IMG/VR virus record: IMGVR_UViG_3300028115_001726
Coordinates: 1 to 64,000 of that record
Reading direction: 5' to 3' (one strand)
Source of the DNA: a virus
DNA length: 64,000 nucleotides
The number at the start of each line of letters is the position of its first letter. The first letter of the stretch is position 1. Below the pieces are notes generated by a model. It worked only from the letters and a program-made list of their open reading frames with translations. It ran no database searches and was not told the origin of the DNA. This document shows positions 36,139 through 45,235 of the stretch, piece by piece. The translations under genes and the position numbers were made by a program.

Positions 36139-36950
36139 GATTATTTGCGTTTGGTTGTAGTTTTACAAATTATGCTTGGCCTACATGGGCTACTATTATG
36201 GCGTATGATTTACAAATACCTATATACAATTTTGCTATAGCAGGCTTAGGCAATAGAGGTATTATGAATCGTATAGTTGAAGCTGATGCTAAATTTAACA
36301 TTCAACCTGAAGATAAAATTGTAATACTTTGGTCAAGTTTTGAACGTTGGGATCATATACACGATGGAGAATATCAAGCGGTTGGTAGTATTTTTGCTCA
36401 CGGTAGAGAAATGAAATGGCTTCAAGATAGATGGAATTATCCAGAAGATTTAGTTTTCAATTATAGTGAAATTATTACAGTTAACCGTGCTTGGAAAGAC
36501 AATATTTTTTGGCAAGGTATGGCATTTGATCCACACATAGGCGACGGCGGAGCATATATTAAATCTTTAGATTTATTAGCTGGTAAAAAGTTTGAAGAAT
36601 TATACAAAGATAAATTACCCAAGTTGCCTATTTGTATTGAGTTTGATGAAAAAGGTAATGCTTGGAATGGGTTGTTAGACGATTTACATCCTGATGTAAT
36701 AGGACACATGAATCTTTTAGAAAAATACATGTACAGCGATTTAGATTTACAATTACGTCCAGAAACAAAAGTTATTTTTCAAGAACTACATGTTGATTTA
36801 GAAAAAGAATACCGTAAACCAGAAAATGTAAATAATCTTGTTGGCGATACTGTAGGAAATGCCACTCTTAGATGTCTAAGAGCAAAATATAAAGCAAACA
36901 TTTACCCATATGTAGGTAGCTGGTCTCTATCAGATAACATTGTGTATTAG
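36135..36950 (+). CDS. SGNH/GDSL-type hydrolase-like protein
   Basis: This 271-residue protein starts with the SGNH block I (FAFGCSFTNYAW, residues 4-15), followed by block II (IAGLGNRGIMNR, with Gly and Asn in place) and a late block V LLDDLHPDVIGH with the D-x-x-H pair. Of the three SGNH-like proteins here this one shows the most complete motif set. A role in removing an acyl decoration from a glycan or lipid-sugar is plausible. It is coupled to the upstream glycosyltransferase-like gene by ATGA. Its 3' end overlaps the convergent DegT-like gene by 21 nt. Confidence 0.7.
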   Translation: MRLFAFGCSFTNYAWPTWATIMAYDLQIPIYNFAIAGLGNRGIMNRIVEADAKFNIQPEDKIVILWSSFERWDHIHDGEYQAVGSIFAHGREMKWLQDRWNYPEDLVFNYSEIITVNRAWKDNIFWQGMAFDPHIGDGGAYIKSLDLLAGKKFEELYKDKLPKLPICIEFDEKGNAWNGLLDDLHPDVIGHMNLLEKYMYSDLDLQLRPETKVIFQELHVDLEKEYRKPENVNNLVGDTVGNATLRCLRAKYKANIYPYVGSWSLSDNIVY

Positions 36951-37517
36951 ATTATAAATGTTTGGATAATCTTTGTATGTCCAAAGTTTTGGTTTTGATT
37001 TGATAGCATCAGGCAATTTGTCTAATCCTAGTTGTGCTGTTTCTGGAGTCATGTAATAATGATATCCGGCACTGTGAATATCTTGTTCTGCCCATGGAGC
37101 ATTACGATGTCTGCCATCGTATCCCAATTTTATTAAATCATCTCTTTCTTGCTTGCTACTTAAAAGTATAGCACCACCCCTACCTAAACTCAAATGTTTT
37201 TTAAATTGAAAACTTAAACACATATAACTGTTGACAATATAACTGTTTCGTCTCCATAACACAGCAGCATCGTATATGTTTTGACTTAGATAATAATATT
37301 CTTCCCATCGAGTGTTTGCCCATGATACAGTAGCACCTACTTTTTTTGCTGTCATAGGTACACTTAGATATGTTTGCTTTGGCACAGATACATTTTTTAC
37401 TTCCTTGTATCTTAGAATTAATTCGATAGCATGAGTACAGCAGTCAGTGCTTACAGCATATGGAGCACCAAAAAATTCTGCTATTTCTTTTTCAAACTTA
37501 TCTACCGTATCAAACAT
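36930..37517 (-). CDS. Compact DegT/DnrJ/EryC1-type aminotransferase-like protein
   Basis: Starting at ATG 37517 the protein has 195 residues, about half of a normal DegT sugar aminotransferase. It keeps an N-terminal FEKEIAEFFGAPYAVSTDCC (PLP-phosphate region), an acidic-Ala pair in IYDAAVL (D83), and SFQFKKHLSLGRGG, where K106 or K107 stands in place of the PLP-binding Lys before the Gly-rich turn. The domain that normally follows is missing, so it is either a minimal form or a partner/regulator without full activity. An in-frame upstream extension to 37610 is rejected because the promoter lies inside it. A late element lies 4 nt before the ATG. Confidence 0.68.
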   Translation of the reverse strand: MFDTVDKFEKEIAEFFGAPYAVSTDCCTHAIELILRYKEVKNVSVPKQTYLSVPMTAKKVGATVSWANTRWEEYYYLSQNIYDAAVLWRRNSYIVNSYMCLSFQFKKHLSLGRGGAILLSSKQERDDLIKLGYDGRHRNAPWAEQDIHSAGYHYYMTPETAQLGLDKLPDAIKSKPKLWTYKDYPNIYNLIHNVI

Positions 37518-37521
37518 AATG

Positions 37522-37529
37522 TATTTAAC
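37522..37529 (-). promoter_or_regulatory. Late promoter GTTAAATA, 4 nt from ATG
   Basis: On the minus strand GTTAAATA is followed by CATT and the ATG at 37517, predicting a start of transcription at or next to the start codon. It pairs with the divergent element at 37563. Confidence 0.55.
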
Positions 37530-37562
37530 CACCAGATCTAATAAGTACATGGTTAATGGATC

Positions 37563-37569
37563 GTAAATA
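37563..37569 (+). promoter_or_regulatory. Late promoter GTAAATA for the epimerase gene
   Basis: GTAAATA lies 16 nt before the ATG at 37586, and AAGGAG (37574-37579) lies between them. This start therefore has a short leader with a strong ribosome site, unlike its divergent partner. Confidence 0.55.
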
Positions 37570-37585
37570 CTGTAAGGAGTTCTAC

Positions 37586-38497
37586 ATGAAAATATTATTA
37601 ACTGGATCAAGCGGATTTATTGGACAGCATTTGTTACCTAGATTACAAGCAATTGGAGAAGTTCACGAATTAAAAACAGACTTGACACATCACACTGGTA
37701 TTCAACAAGAAGTAAAAGAAGTAAATCCTGATATTGTAGTTCATTTAGCAGCAAGGACAGAAGTTCAAAAAAGTTTTTACGAACAAGTAAGTTTTAGTGA
37801 AGTAAATTATGTAGGAACAGTAAATCTTATCGAAGCATGTAGACAACTAAGTACATTACCTTATTTTGTATTCGCAAGTACAATGGAAGTTTATGGCTGG
37901 CAACCCATTTCAGATGAAGTAGAACAAACCGGAACTTATAAAGAAAGCGTTGCTTTTGATGAATATACGCAGCCTAATCCAAATGCTCCTTATGCTGTTG
38001 CCAAGTATGGTTGTGAAAAATATTTAGAATATGCTGGTAGAGCATACGGTTTGCCTTGGGCTAGTTTTAGACAGACTAATAGTTACGGACGCAAAGACAA
38101 TGACTTTTTCGTTACTGAACAAATTATTTCTCAAATGATAAAAGGTGATACTTGTAATTTAGGTTATGCTGAACCTTATAGAAACTTTATTTACATTAGT
38201 GACTTGCTAGATGCGTGGATGGCTGTAATTGAAAATAGAGATGCGTGTAAAGGCAACTTCTATACTATTGGACCAGATGATCCACGTAAGATTAAAGATT
38301 GTGCTCATTATATCCAACAGCAATTAGGGTGGAATGGAACTATAAACTGGGATACAAAAGATCCACGACACGGAGAAATTTGGTGGCTTAATAGTAATCA
38401 TAATCTTCTTACAAGTAAAACTGGGTGGAAACCCAAAGTATCTTACGAAGAAGGTGTTGAAAGGACTATACACCATTGGAAATCAATTCTAACATAA
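37586..38497 (+). CDS. NAD-dependent epimerase/dehydratase (extended SDR)
   Basis: This 303-residue enzyme begins MKILLTGSSGFIGQHLL, with the NAD-binding G-x-x-G-x-x-G at residues 7-13. It continues with VVHLAARTEV, FASTMEVYG and the catalytic Y136-x3-K140 pair (YAVAKYGCEK). This matches extended short-chain dehydrogenases that epimerise or dehydrate nucleotide sugars (UDP-glucose 4-epimerase or dTDP-glucose 4,6-dehydratase relatives). Length is normal and all core residues are present. Start 37586 is preferred over an upstream in-frame ATG (37556) because it has AAGGAG 6 nt upstream and the promoter lies before it. It probably supplies a modified sugar to the neighbouring transferases. Confidence 0.85.
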   Translation: MKILLTGSSGFIGQHLLPRLQAIGEVHELKTDLTHHTGIQQEVKEVNPDIVVHLAARTEVQKSFYEQVSFSEVNYVGTVNLIEACRQLSTLPYFVFASTMEVYGWQPISDEVEQTGTYKESVAFDEYTQPNPNAPYAVAKYGCEKYLEYAGRAYGLPWASFRQTNSYGRKDNDFFVTEQIISQMIKGDTCNLGYAEPYRNFIYISDLLDAWMAVIENRDACKGNFYTIGPDDPRKIKDCAHYIQQQLGWNGTINWDTKDPRHGEIWWLNSNHNLLTSKTGWKPKVSYEEGVERTIHHWKSILT

Positions 38498-39462
38498 ACT
38501 ATAGTAATAAGGCTCATAATAGATATACAGATCCATTTGGATTACCTTACAAGTCTTTTCAACACTGGCAGGAAAATCCTGTTGGAAAATATTTTTTTAT
38601 AAAATATTTTAGAGATCGCGATGACGAAGAGATTATAAAAAATGTAAAAGAAAATGAAAATGTTTTTTATATTTTACATGATAACTTAGAAGGTTATGCC
38701 AAACGCAGATTTAAAAAAATAGATGCGTTTGTTAATGAAAATAATTTACACAACAAAGTTTATTTTTCTACTAGTTTAAAAAGCACAGCAGAAGAATATG
38801 AAGATTGGCTACAACAATATAAGTTGCCAAAAGTTTTTACTGCTTTTTATTATCCCGAGTGGTATCATAGAGTATACGATAATCTTATAGACTATAGATT
38901 AAAAAAGTTTTCATATCGAAAAGATATGTATTTTTGTTGTTTGAATAACAGACATCATGAACATAGAGTTTTACTAATACAAGATTTACAAAATAATGAA
39001 ATATTAGATAAAGGACTTGTAAGTAGCGACTTTCATAAAATATCTATTGACGGAATAGGTTCAAGGCCAAATGATTATAATCCTTTAATATATGCTAAGT
39101 CTTTAATAAATGTTGTAACTGAAACATATTATAGACAAGAATGGAATAATACTGGCAATTTGTTTTTTAGCGAAAAAATATGGAAGCCTATAGTTTGTAA
39201 ACAAGCATTTATCATTGTAGGACCTAAGCATTCTTTAAAATATTTGAAAGAACTTGGATTTAGAACTTTTGATAAAATTTGGGACGAAAGTTATGACAAT
39301 GAAGACTATAAAAAAAGACTTTACATGGCAGCCAATTCGTTGTATAATACAATTAATAATTATTCTATAGAAGAACTTAATCAAGCCACGTTAGAAATTA
39401 GAAAACATAATTTTCAACACTTTAAAAAAATTAGACAAGAAATGATTAAAACATGTTGGTAG
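38476..39462 (+). CDS. Exostosin-like glycosyltransferase candidate
   Basis: This 328-residue protein has the family signature near residues 229-270: FFSEKIWKPIVCKQAFIIVG, LKELGFRTFDKIW and ESYDNED. It is closest in pattern to the minus-strand gene at 31841 (LQELGFKTFGDYW, EEYD), so both derive from one ancestor. The start is uncertain: TTG at 38476, inside the epimerase gene, is the only usable codon near the conserved N-terminus and has AAAGGA about 10 nt upstream. The gene overlaps the next one by 10 nt. Sugar transfer is likely but the fold assignment rests on motif memory only. Confidence 0.58.
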   Translation: MEINSNINYSNKAHNRYTDPFGLPYKSFQHWQENPVGKYFFIKYFRDRDDEEIIKNVKENENVFYILHDNLEGYAKRRFKKIDAFVNENNLHNKVYFSTSLKSTAEEYEDWLQQYKLPKVFTAFYYPEWYHRVYDNLIDYRLKKFSYRKDMYFCCLNNRHHEHRVLLIQDLQNNEILDKGLVSSDFHKISIDGIGSRPNDYNPLIYAKSLINVVTETYYRQEWNNTGNLFFSEKIWKPIVCKQAFIIVGPKHSLKYLKELGFRTFDKIWDESYDNEDYKKRLYMAANSLYNTINNYSIEELNQATLEIRKHNFQHFKKIRQEMIKTCW

Positions 39463-40055
39463 ACTTAGACGATGTAGCATTTTGGATGGATGCTGTGCGA
39501 AACAACGAAAATCATTTCGGTGTGTTAGAAAGTTTTTGGAAAGGACAACTTAAAAGCAAAGTGTGGCTTGTAGAGCATCTACATAATTCTCATTGGCGTC
39601 AAGAGAACATTGTAATCTTTGGCGGTTGGAACGGTGTATTATCTAGTTTGTTGTTTAACAGTAAATTAGACATAAATGACATACGTAGTGTTGATATAGA
39701 TCCGAGTTGTGAAGAAGTTGCTAACATGATTTGTAAGAGGCAAGAAATTGAAGGCAAATTTAATGCTATTACTTGCGATATGTGTACATACGAATATGAA
39801 TTTACTCCTGATCTTGTAATAAACACTAGTACAGAACATATAACACAAGAACAATATGAAACATGGTTAGAACGTGTTCCAAAAACAAGTGCTATTGCTA
39901 TACAAAATAACAATTATAAAAGTATTGCTGATCATATTCGTTGTTATGATTCATTAGAAGAATTCAAAATGTCCAGTGGTTTACAAAAGATATATACAGA
40001 GGATACTCTTAAATTACCATTGTATGATAGATATCTTTTGATTGGGCGCAAATGA
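39453..40055 (+). CDS. Class I SAM-methyltransferase-like protein
   Basis: This 200-residue protein has KSKVWLVEHL, IVIFGGWNGVL (Gly-rich SAM loop, near 57-61), SVDIDPSC (80-86, acidic residue after strand 2) and DLVINTSTEH, and ends YDRYLLIGRK. The gene at 56381 is a longer paralogue with the same motifs and the same ending. I know this family as a methyltransferase-like protein of marine T4-like phages. The substrate is unknown. It may methylate a sugar or a protein in the same pathway, as it sits between a transferase and a radical-SAM gene with overlaps on both sides. Confidence 0.65.
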   Translation: MLVDLDDVAFWMDAVRNNENHFGVLESFWKGQLKSKVWLVEHLHNSHWRQENIVIFGGWNGVLSSLLFNSKLDINDIRSVDIDPSCEEVANMICKRQEIEGKFNAITCDMCTYEYEFTPDLVINTSTEHITQEQYETWLERVPKTSAIAIQNNNYKSIADHIRCYDSLEEFKMSSGLQKIYTEDTLKLPLYDRYLLIGRK

Positions 40056-41431
40056 CAGACTTTTTAGAATTATTTAATAACAGACTAAAAGCAGAAGCAA
40101 CAGAAACTTTTTGTGCGTTGCCTTGGATACACATGGCCACACGTCCAAATGGAGATATGCGGTTGTGCTGTAGTGCTAACGCCAGCGGAGCAGGCACAGA
40201 TCATACAGTGGGTATTGTAAAAGACGATAGCGGACAGCATATAAACTTTGCGTCAACATCTCCTATGGAAGCATGGAACAGCGAATACATGCGTGGTGTA
40301 AGACGTACCATGATGGATGGTAAAATACCTGCTAGTTGTACAAAGTGTTTTGCTGAAGAATCAAAGGGTGTAGTAAGCAAACGTGTGTGGGAAACAGGAA
40401 CCTGGATGGAACGTGGTCTTGATATACAAGATTTATTAAACGAAACACACAAAGATGGATACTACAAAGAAGAACTACAATATTTAGACCTGCGTCTTGG
40501 GCATACTTGTAATATCAAGTGTGTAATGTGTTCGCCACATGACAGCAGCAAGTGGGTAAAGGACTGGAAAGTATTAGAGCCACAGCTAAAAGATCTAGAA
40601 GTCAAGAGACAGATGCAATGGGATAAATCTGCTTTCAACAACAAGTGGCACGAACAAGAAATATTCTGGGACGATCTATACAAACAAATACCTAATCTAC
40701 GTGAAGTATACTTTGCTGGCGGTGAGCCATTGATGATAAAAGAACACAAAAAGTTTATCGAAGAAATTGTTAGACAAGGCTATCATAAACGTATACGTTT
40801 ACGCTATAATACAAATGGCATATTAGTTGATAAAGATTTAATTAATTTATGGAAACACTTTGAAATAGTAAAAGTAGGTGTTAGTATGGACGCTGCTGGA
40901 CCACGTAACAACTACATACGGTTTCCAACAGACTGGGATACTGTAGAACGTAACTTACACATGTTGGATAATACACCTGACAACATACGGCCAAGTATTG
41001 CCACTGCTATACAAATTTTTAACATTAAACATTTGCCAGACTTTATTCACTGGAAAATATCACAAGATTTTAAAAAAGTAAACACAGAAGAAATTCGTGG
41101 AGTAAAAGTCGGCGGCGGTCTAATCAATATGCACTTATTGTATATTCCAACATTTATGAGTATACAAATATTACCAAAAGAGGACAAAGCAGAAATACGT
41201 GAACTGTTTGGAAAATTCAAAGAATTTTTATATGACAGTTGGACACAGGATCCTAACTTTTGGGAATTAAATCCGTATGGTTGGAGACGTTGGGAAGCAA
41301 TACTAAATCATATGGACGCCGAAGACAAGAGTCATCTGCTTCCGGGATTCAAAGAGTATGTAAACAAACTTGATGCTATTAGAGGAGTAAATGCTAAAGA
41401 TGTATTTCCTGAATTAGCTCACTTGTTATGA
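40052..41431 (+). CDS. Radical SAM protein, twitch class
   Basis: This 459-residue protein has FCALPWIHMATRPNGDMRLCC at its N-terminus (C21, C39, C40) and a later C-x2-C (SCTKCF), then the core CNIKCVMC (C153, C157, C160), AGGEP (222-226) and VSMDAAG. It ends FPELAHLL, the tail style of its siblings. It begins a three-gene run twitch/B/C (40052, 41428, 42329) that mirrors the minus-strand run 50372 to 46258. ATGA overlaps on both sides. By eye it is less AT-rich than the glycosyltransferase genes before it. Substrate unknown. Confidence 0.88.
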   Translation: MTDFLELFNNRLKAEATETFCALPWIHMATRPNGDMRLCCSANASGAGTDHTVGIVKDDSGQHINFASTSPMEAWNSEYMRGVRRTMMDGKIPASCTKCFAEESKGVVSKRVWETGTWMERGLDIQDLLNETHKDGYYKEELQYLDLRLGHTCNIKCVMCSPHDSSKWVKDWKVLEPQLKDLEVKRQMQWDKSAFNNKWHEQEIFWDDLYKQIPNLREVYFAGGEPLMIKEHKKFIEEIVRQGYHKRIRLRYNTNGILVDKDLINLWKHFEIVKVGVSMDAAGPRNNYIRFPTDWDTVERNLHMLDNTPDNIRPSIATAIQIFNIKHLPDFIHWKISQDFKKVNTEEIRGVKVGGGLINMHLLYIPTFMSIQILPKEDKAEIRELFGKFKEFLYDSWTQDPNFWELNPYGWRRWEAILNHMDAEDKSHLLPGFKEYVNKLDAIRGVNAKDVFPELAHLL

Positions 41432-42336
41432 TATCTATAAAAAATTACGATACAGATTTTGTCATTGAATTAGACTTGGGCAACACTTGTAATTACAAGT
41501 GTAATTATTGTTTTCCAGGTGCTAACGAAGGCACAGTGCGTTGGCCTAATGTAGATAGATTAGAAACAGCACTGCTGAAATATATCAAACAACACGACAG
41601 ACCTACTAGACTGTATTTGATAGGCGGTGAGCCTACACTGTGGAAACACTTGCCAAGGCTGTGTAATACACTTAAAATGGCACACAACATCAAAATATGT
41701 TTAAGTACTAATGCTAGTCAAAGCCTAAATTGGTGGAAAAGGCATTGGCATTGTTTTGATGTGGTCCATATTAGTTTACATCACGAGGCAGGAGATGCTG
41801 CTCATTGTTTAGGTGTTGCCGAACTATTATACGATTATAAAGTTGAAACAAACATTGATGTGTTAATGGATCCTGACCACTTTGGGCGCTGTAAGACGCT
41901 TGTAGACGCTGTAACAGGCGGTTGGAAGCCGTTTCCTGTGCTTGCTAAGACTGTTTTGTATAACGGCGAACACCGCTATAACGAAGAACAACTTGAGTAT
42001 GTGCGTGATCCAATCAAACAATATCCTGATATGGATTGGTATACGGAAGTTCAACGCAAGCCAAGAACTGAATTCAGTATAGACGGCGAAGCACACACAG
42101 ACGACAACTACTTTGTGGTAAACAACCTCAATCACTTTGAGGGTTGGCAGTGTAATTTAGGTGTTGATATTGTTAAAATAGATAGACAGGGCAACGTTGG
42201 CGGCAATTGCGGAACTGACCTTGGTTACAATATATATGATTTACCCGATATTGATATAGCACCTGTAAAATGTAGTAAATACACTTGTCCATGTAGCGGC
42301 GAAACAATAACCACCAAGTGGAGAGCACATGCCTGA
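41428..42336 (+). CDS. Radical SAM protein, class B
   Basis: This 302-residue protein opens with CNYKCNYC (C21, C25, C28), then FPGANEGT, and GGEP at 66-69. The C-terminal module has FEGWQCNLGVDIV, QGNVGGNCG, then VKCSKYTCPCSGETITTKW, the class-B pattern of a late Cys group for an auxiliary cluster. It is most like 48185 on the other strand (CNYQCWYCFKGAHEG, FKGWKCNLGLDWI), so the twitch-B pairs appear duplicated as a unit. ATGA overlap couples it to the upstream twitch gene. Confidence 0.87.
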   Translation: MISIKNYDTDFVIELDLGNTCNYKCNYCFPGANEGTVRWPNVDRLETALLKYIKQHDRPTRLYLIGGEPTLWKHLPRLCNTLKMAHNIKICLSTNASQSLNWWKRHWHCFDVVHISLHHEAGDAAHCLGVAELLYDYKVETNIDVLMDPDHFGRCKTLVDAVTGGWKPFPVLAKTVLYNGEHRYNEEQLEYVRDPIKQYPDMDWYTEVQRKPRTEFSIDGEAHTDDNYFVVNNLNHFEGWQCNLGVDIVKIDRQGNVGGNCGTDLGYNIYDLPDIDIAPVKCSKYTCPCSGETITTKWRAHA

Positions 42337-43384
42337 GTTTGATACACTAATACCACAAGAAGATAGAATATTCCAAATTGCTTGGGAAAGCACATTGAAA
42401 TGTAATCTCGATTGTGCGTATTGTGGAGACGGGCATGACAACAAAACAGAACATCCTAGTTTAGGCGAGTGTAATGAAACTGTAGATTTTATATTTCGCT
42501 ATGTTGATCTCAAGATGTCCGAGCGTCCTGAATCGGCTAGACAAGCCAATTTAAATATACAAGGTGGCGAAAGTTTATTCCATCCTCACATAGTTGATAT
42601 ACTGAAATGGATAAACTTCAAAAGACAAAAATACGATTGGTATATGGGCATAGCATTTATAACAAATGCTGTGGTTGGTGCTAGACAGTGGACTCGTATA
42701 ACTGAGTATGTTGACTACTATACTATTAGCTATCATGCCAGTGCGACACAAAAACAAAAAAATATTGTAAGGAAAAACATACAATATTGTGTAAAAAAAC
42801 AAAAAAACTTTACTGTAAATATTATGATGGATCCAAGACATTGGAACGATTGTGTTGAAATGATTGAATGGTGTAAAAAACACAATATACCTCATCACGC
42901 AAGACAATTGGACCATCATTGGTTAGATATGCGGTGGAACTATTCTGCTAAACAAGCTGAATATCTTTTAGGCAAAAAAATTACATTAAAAGATAAATTA
43001 TCTCACGCTTTTGTAAAAGGATTAAATTTAAGCGCAGAAGGTAGAGCTTGTTGTGGCAACAAAACACTGTGCGCCAGCGGTTGTTATACAAAATATGTTG
43101 ATAATAAATTTAAAAACTGGCATTGTAGTGTAGCAGATCATTTCTTATATATTAGACAAACTACAGGTGAAGTTTTTACTAATAAAGATTGTAAAATGAA
43201 TTACCAAAATTCAATCGGTCCAATTGGGTATTTGTCAGACACTAACAAAATTATAAAAGAAGCACACAATCGTGGTATAGTGTGTAAAAAGTCTAGTTGT
43301 TGGTGTGGTATATGTGCGCCTAAGGCACGAACTAAAGTAAAGTTTGATGCCATGATGGCAGATTTAAACAGTCAAAATCAGTAA
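42329..43384 (+). CDS. Radical SAM protein, class C (long Cys-rich tail)
   Basis: This 351-residue protein has CNLDCAYC (C25, C29, C32). In place of GGEP it has GGES (79-82). A long C-terminal region is rich in Cys: RACCGNK..CASGCYTK, FKNWHCSV, KDCKMN, GPIGYLS and CKKSSCWCGICAPKA. This pattern, also present at 46258, could hold one or two auxiliary Fe-S clusters. It overlaps the previous class-B gene by 8 nt and the convergent gene by 53 nt, the longest tail overlap in the window. Confidence 0.85.
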   Translation: MPEFDTLIPQEDRIFQIAWESTLKCNLDCAYCGDGHDNKTEHPSLGECNETVDFIFRYVDLKMSERPESARQANLNIQGGESLFHPHIVDILKWINFKRQKYDWYMGIAFITNAVVGARQWTRITEYVDYYTISYHASATQKQKNIVRKNIQYCVKKQKNFTVNIMMDPRHWNDCVEMIEWCKKHNIPHHARQLDHHWLDMRWNYSAKQAEYLLGKKITLKDKLSHAFVKGLNLSAEGRACCGNKTLCASGCYTKYVDNKFKNWHCSVADHFLYIRQTTGEVFTNKDCKMNYQNSIGPIGYLSDTNKIIKEAHNRGIVCKKSSCWCGICAPKARTKVKFDAMMADLNSQNQ

Positions 43385-44489
43385 GAACTAAATCCTTAAC
43401 CAATCCTGTTTCGGCACACCAAGGTTGTATACCCTCTGCTGCTCTTTGATCAAATATTACAGTCGCATCACCCAATTCTTGTTGTAAAGCAAGTATCAAT
43501 TTATTTTCTTGCGCAACTCTATAACGCATACTGTACATAGCAGCAGTACCTTCATAACAAAACACATTGCTCATGTCAATTACTGTGCCTTGCGGATTGT
43601 CTTTAGGTATATGCGCTACAAACTGTTCAGGTGTGTTTATAGGATCAACATGTATGCCGCCACCTGCTGCTTCTAGTGCTGCGAGATTGTAATCATAGTA
43701 AATGTGTTCAGCAGCAGGGCCACGTTGTTCTGCGGCAAGTGGATTAGCAGGTGCTACAAGACGCATAATAGGTGTATCATATACTCTTGGATAGTCAGGC
43801 TTTCCTGTTGCTTGTGTATGTACGTGTGTAGTTAAACAGTAATTGTATTTTTGATAGATATAACTGCTGGTTTCTCCGCCTCTGTATTGATAAAACTTGC
43901 CGCCACGTTGATCTTCAGAATATGCTTCAATAGTATAATGATTGTCTAGCAGGGTTTTGATTAAATTCCAACCTGCCTGTTTGTGTTTGTACGTTACTTC
44001 TATTTTACCTGCGCCAATCCATGTAGGCAAATAGTCATCGTGTATGCTACCGTGACTTCGCATTGGTTCAAGTGCCTGGTAATCCGTAAAGAACTGTGGT
44101 TTTCCAAACTCTGGACAGTCTAGATCTATATATGTTTGTAAGTCAATGCTGAAACACTGCGGGTGTATTCCATAATAGGCATCACCTCCGTCCAGTATGT
44201 GACACAGCAAATCATATTCTTCAGGATGTGTCTCAAAAAACTGTGTGCCGTTAATGAATTCTGTGCCAGCACTTATTACCACAGCATGGTCGTATTTAGC
44301 ACAGGCTGATTGTAGTAGTTTGTCTACACTAGCGTCTTCGAACACAGTGTAACCCATGCCAGTTAAGTTACTAATTGTGTAGTCAGCACGATTTACTACT
44401 AGTTGCTTGTCTACAGTGTATTCAGCAACATCGTTTACAATACATACACAAGTATCTTTATCAGTAAATTTGCTTTGATATACGTTCAT
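43332..44489 (-). CDS. Uncharacterised phage protein (possible glycosyltransferase-like)
   Basis: This 385-residue protein contains HAVVISAGTEFINGT, then LCHILDGGDAYYGIHPQCF near residues 95-115, a combination I recall from uncharacterised proteins of marine T4-like phages. The strand-then-acidic layout (LDGGDAYY) could bind a nucleotide sugar, but there is no clear DxD motif. A second half is rich in Tyr, Gln and Ala (AEQRGPAAEHIYYDYNLAAL). It overlaps the upstream 2OG-oxygenase gene by 29 nt and the convergent radical-SAM gene by 53 nt. The reading frame is long and clean, so the gene is real although the role is unknown. Confidence 0.65.
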   Translation of the reverse strand: MNVYQSKFTDKDTCVCIVNDVAEYTVDKQLVVNRADYTISNLTGMGYTVFEDASVDKLLQSACAKYDHAVVISAGTEFINGTQFFETHPEEYDLLCHILDGGDAYYGIHPQCFSIDLQTYIDLDCPEFGKPQFFTDYQALEPMRSHGSIHDDYLPTWIGAGKIEVTYKHKQAGWNLIKTLLDNHYTIEAYSEDQRGGKFYQYRGGETSSYIYQKYNYCLTTHVHTQATGKPDYPRVYDTPIMRLVAPANPLAAEQRGPAAEHIYYDYNLAALEAAGGGIHVDPINTPEQFVAHIPKDNPQGTVIDMSNVFCYEGTAAMYSMRYRVAQENKLILALQQELGDATVIFDQRAAEGIQPWCAETGLVKDLVLTDFDCLNLPSWHQTLL

Positions 44490-45210
44490 GTTGTTTACGA
44501 TAACTATCTACAATTAGTTCACAGTATTCTTTTTTTCTATTGCCTAAATAGCAATGAGCTATTAAATGTATTCTATCTTTTTCACTATTGTTTACTACAC
44601 TATGGTCGTTAAAAATATTACACATTATCATCTTTCCAGACTTAAAGGGTACTACTCCAGAATCTTTGATTGTCATGTGACATTCGTCAGGATGATCAAT
44701 TGCTATGTTTACAGGAATAGGCCAATCAAATAAATTTTCACTTGTAACAAACGGTGAGTAATCATTATGAGGAGATATATATCCACCTGCTTCCAATTTC
44801 ATAAACCTAATTCGGGCATAAGTTTCAGCTGGAAAAACAGACTTAAAAAATAATTTAATTTTTTTTGTTTTATTACCTAAAGATGTCCAGTTATAATTAG
44901 GTTCTTTTTCGTATCCGTAAGTTTGCCAAACATTTGTCTTATCTACATCAATACCATGTAGTACACAACTACTCCAGCCTCGATGTGTTCCTTCGCCTGT
45001 AGATTCATCTCTGTGTGCTACATAATAAGGCTCAGCAAGTTTGCTATCCGATAACCAACCTTTAGTATTAAATAAACAATCTAATTCTAAGTATTGATAT
45101 CCATGTCCACTAATAATCCATTTTGTTTGATCTTCTAAACTGTAATCTGGAAGTGGTTTTGGTTCTAATACAGCATTGCGATGCTGATTATAAAATTTTA
45201 TATGATCCAT
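44461..45210 (-). CDS. 2OG-Fe(II) oxygenase, aspartyl/asparaginyl hydroxylase-like
   Basis: This 249-residue protein shows the double-stranded beta-helix metal triad: H148-x-D150 in YISPHNDYSP, distal H203 in FNDHSVVNNS, and R213 in DRIHLIAH for 2-oxoglutarate binding. This is the order in aspartyl/asparaginyl beta-hydroxylases. It may hydroxylate a protein side chain or a small molecule using oxygen and 2-oxoglutarate. A perfect late promoter TATAAATA ends four bases before the ATG, predicting a leaderless message. It sits back-to-back with a class-D radical-SAM gene, and two other 2OG-oxygenase-like genes occur later. Confidence 0.78.
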   Translation of the reverse strand: MDHIKFYNQHRNAVLEPKPLPDYSLEDQTKWIISGHGYQYLELDCLFNTKGWLSDSKLAEPYYVAHRDESTGEGTHRGWSSCVLHGIDVDKTNVWQTYGYEKEPNYNWTSLGNKTKKIKLFFKSVFPAETYARIRFMKLEAGGYISPHNDYSPFVTSENLFDWPIPVNIAIDHPDECHMTIKDSGVVPFKSGKMIMCNIFNDHSVVNNSEKDRIHLIAHCYLGNRKKEYCELIVDSYRKQHERISKQIY

Positions 45211-45214
45211 ATGG

Positions 45215-45222
45215 TATTTATA
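45215..45222 (-). promoter_or_regulatory. Late promoter TATAAATA (perfect), 4 nt from ATG
   Basis: On the minus strand TATAAATA is followed by CCAT and then ATG at 45210. With the known T4 late start point, the transcript would begin at the A of the ATG. Confidence 0.75.
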
Positions 45223-45235
45223 TCATTAACTACGC

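Noticed and set aside
37518-37610. N-terminal extension of the DegT-like gene to 37610
   Set aside because: The extension covers the divergent promoter elements and has no similarity to the family; ATG 37517 begins at the conserved N-terminus.
44403-44612. Plus-strand open frame across the junction of two minus-strand genes
   Set aside because: It is antisense to two real genes and has no family features.
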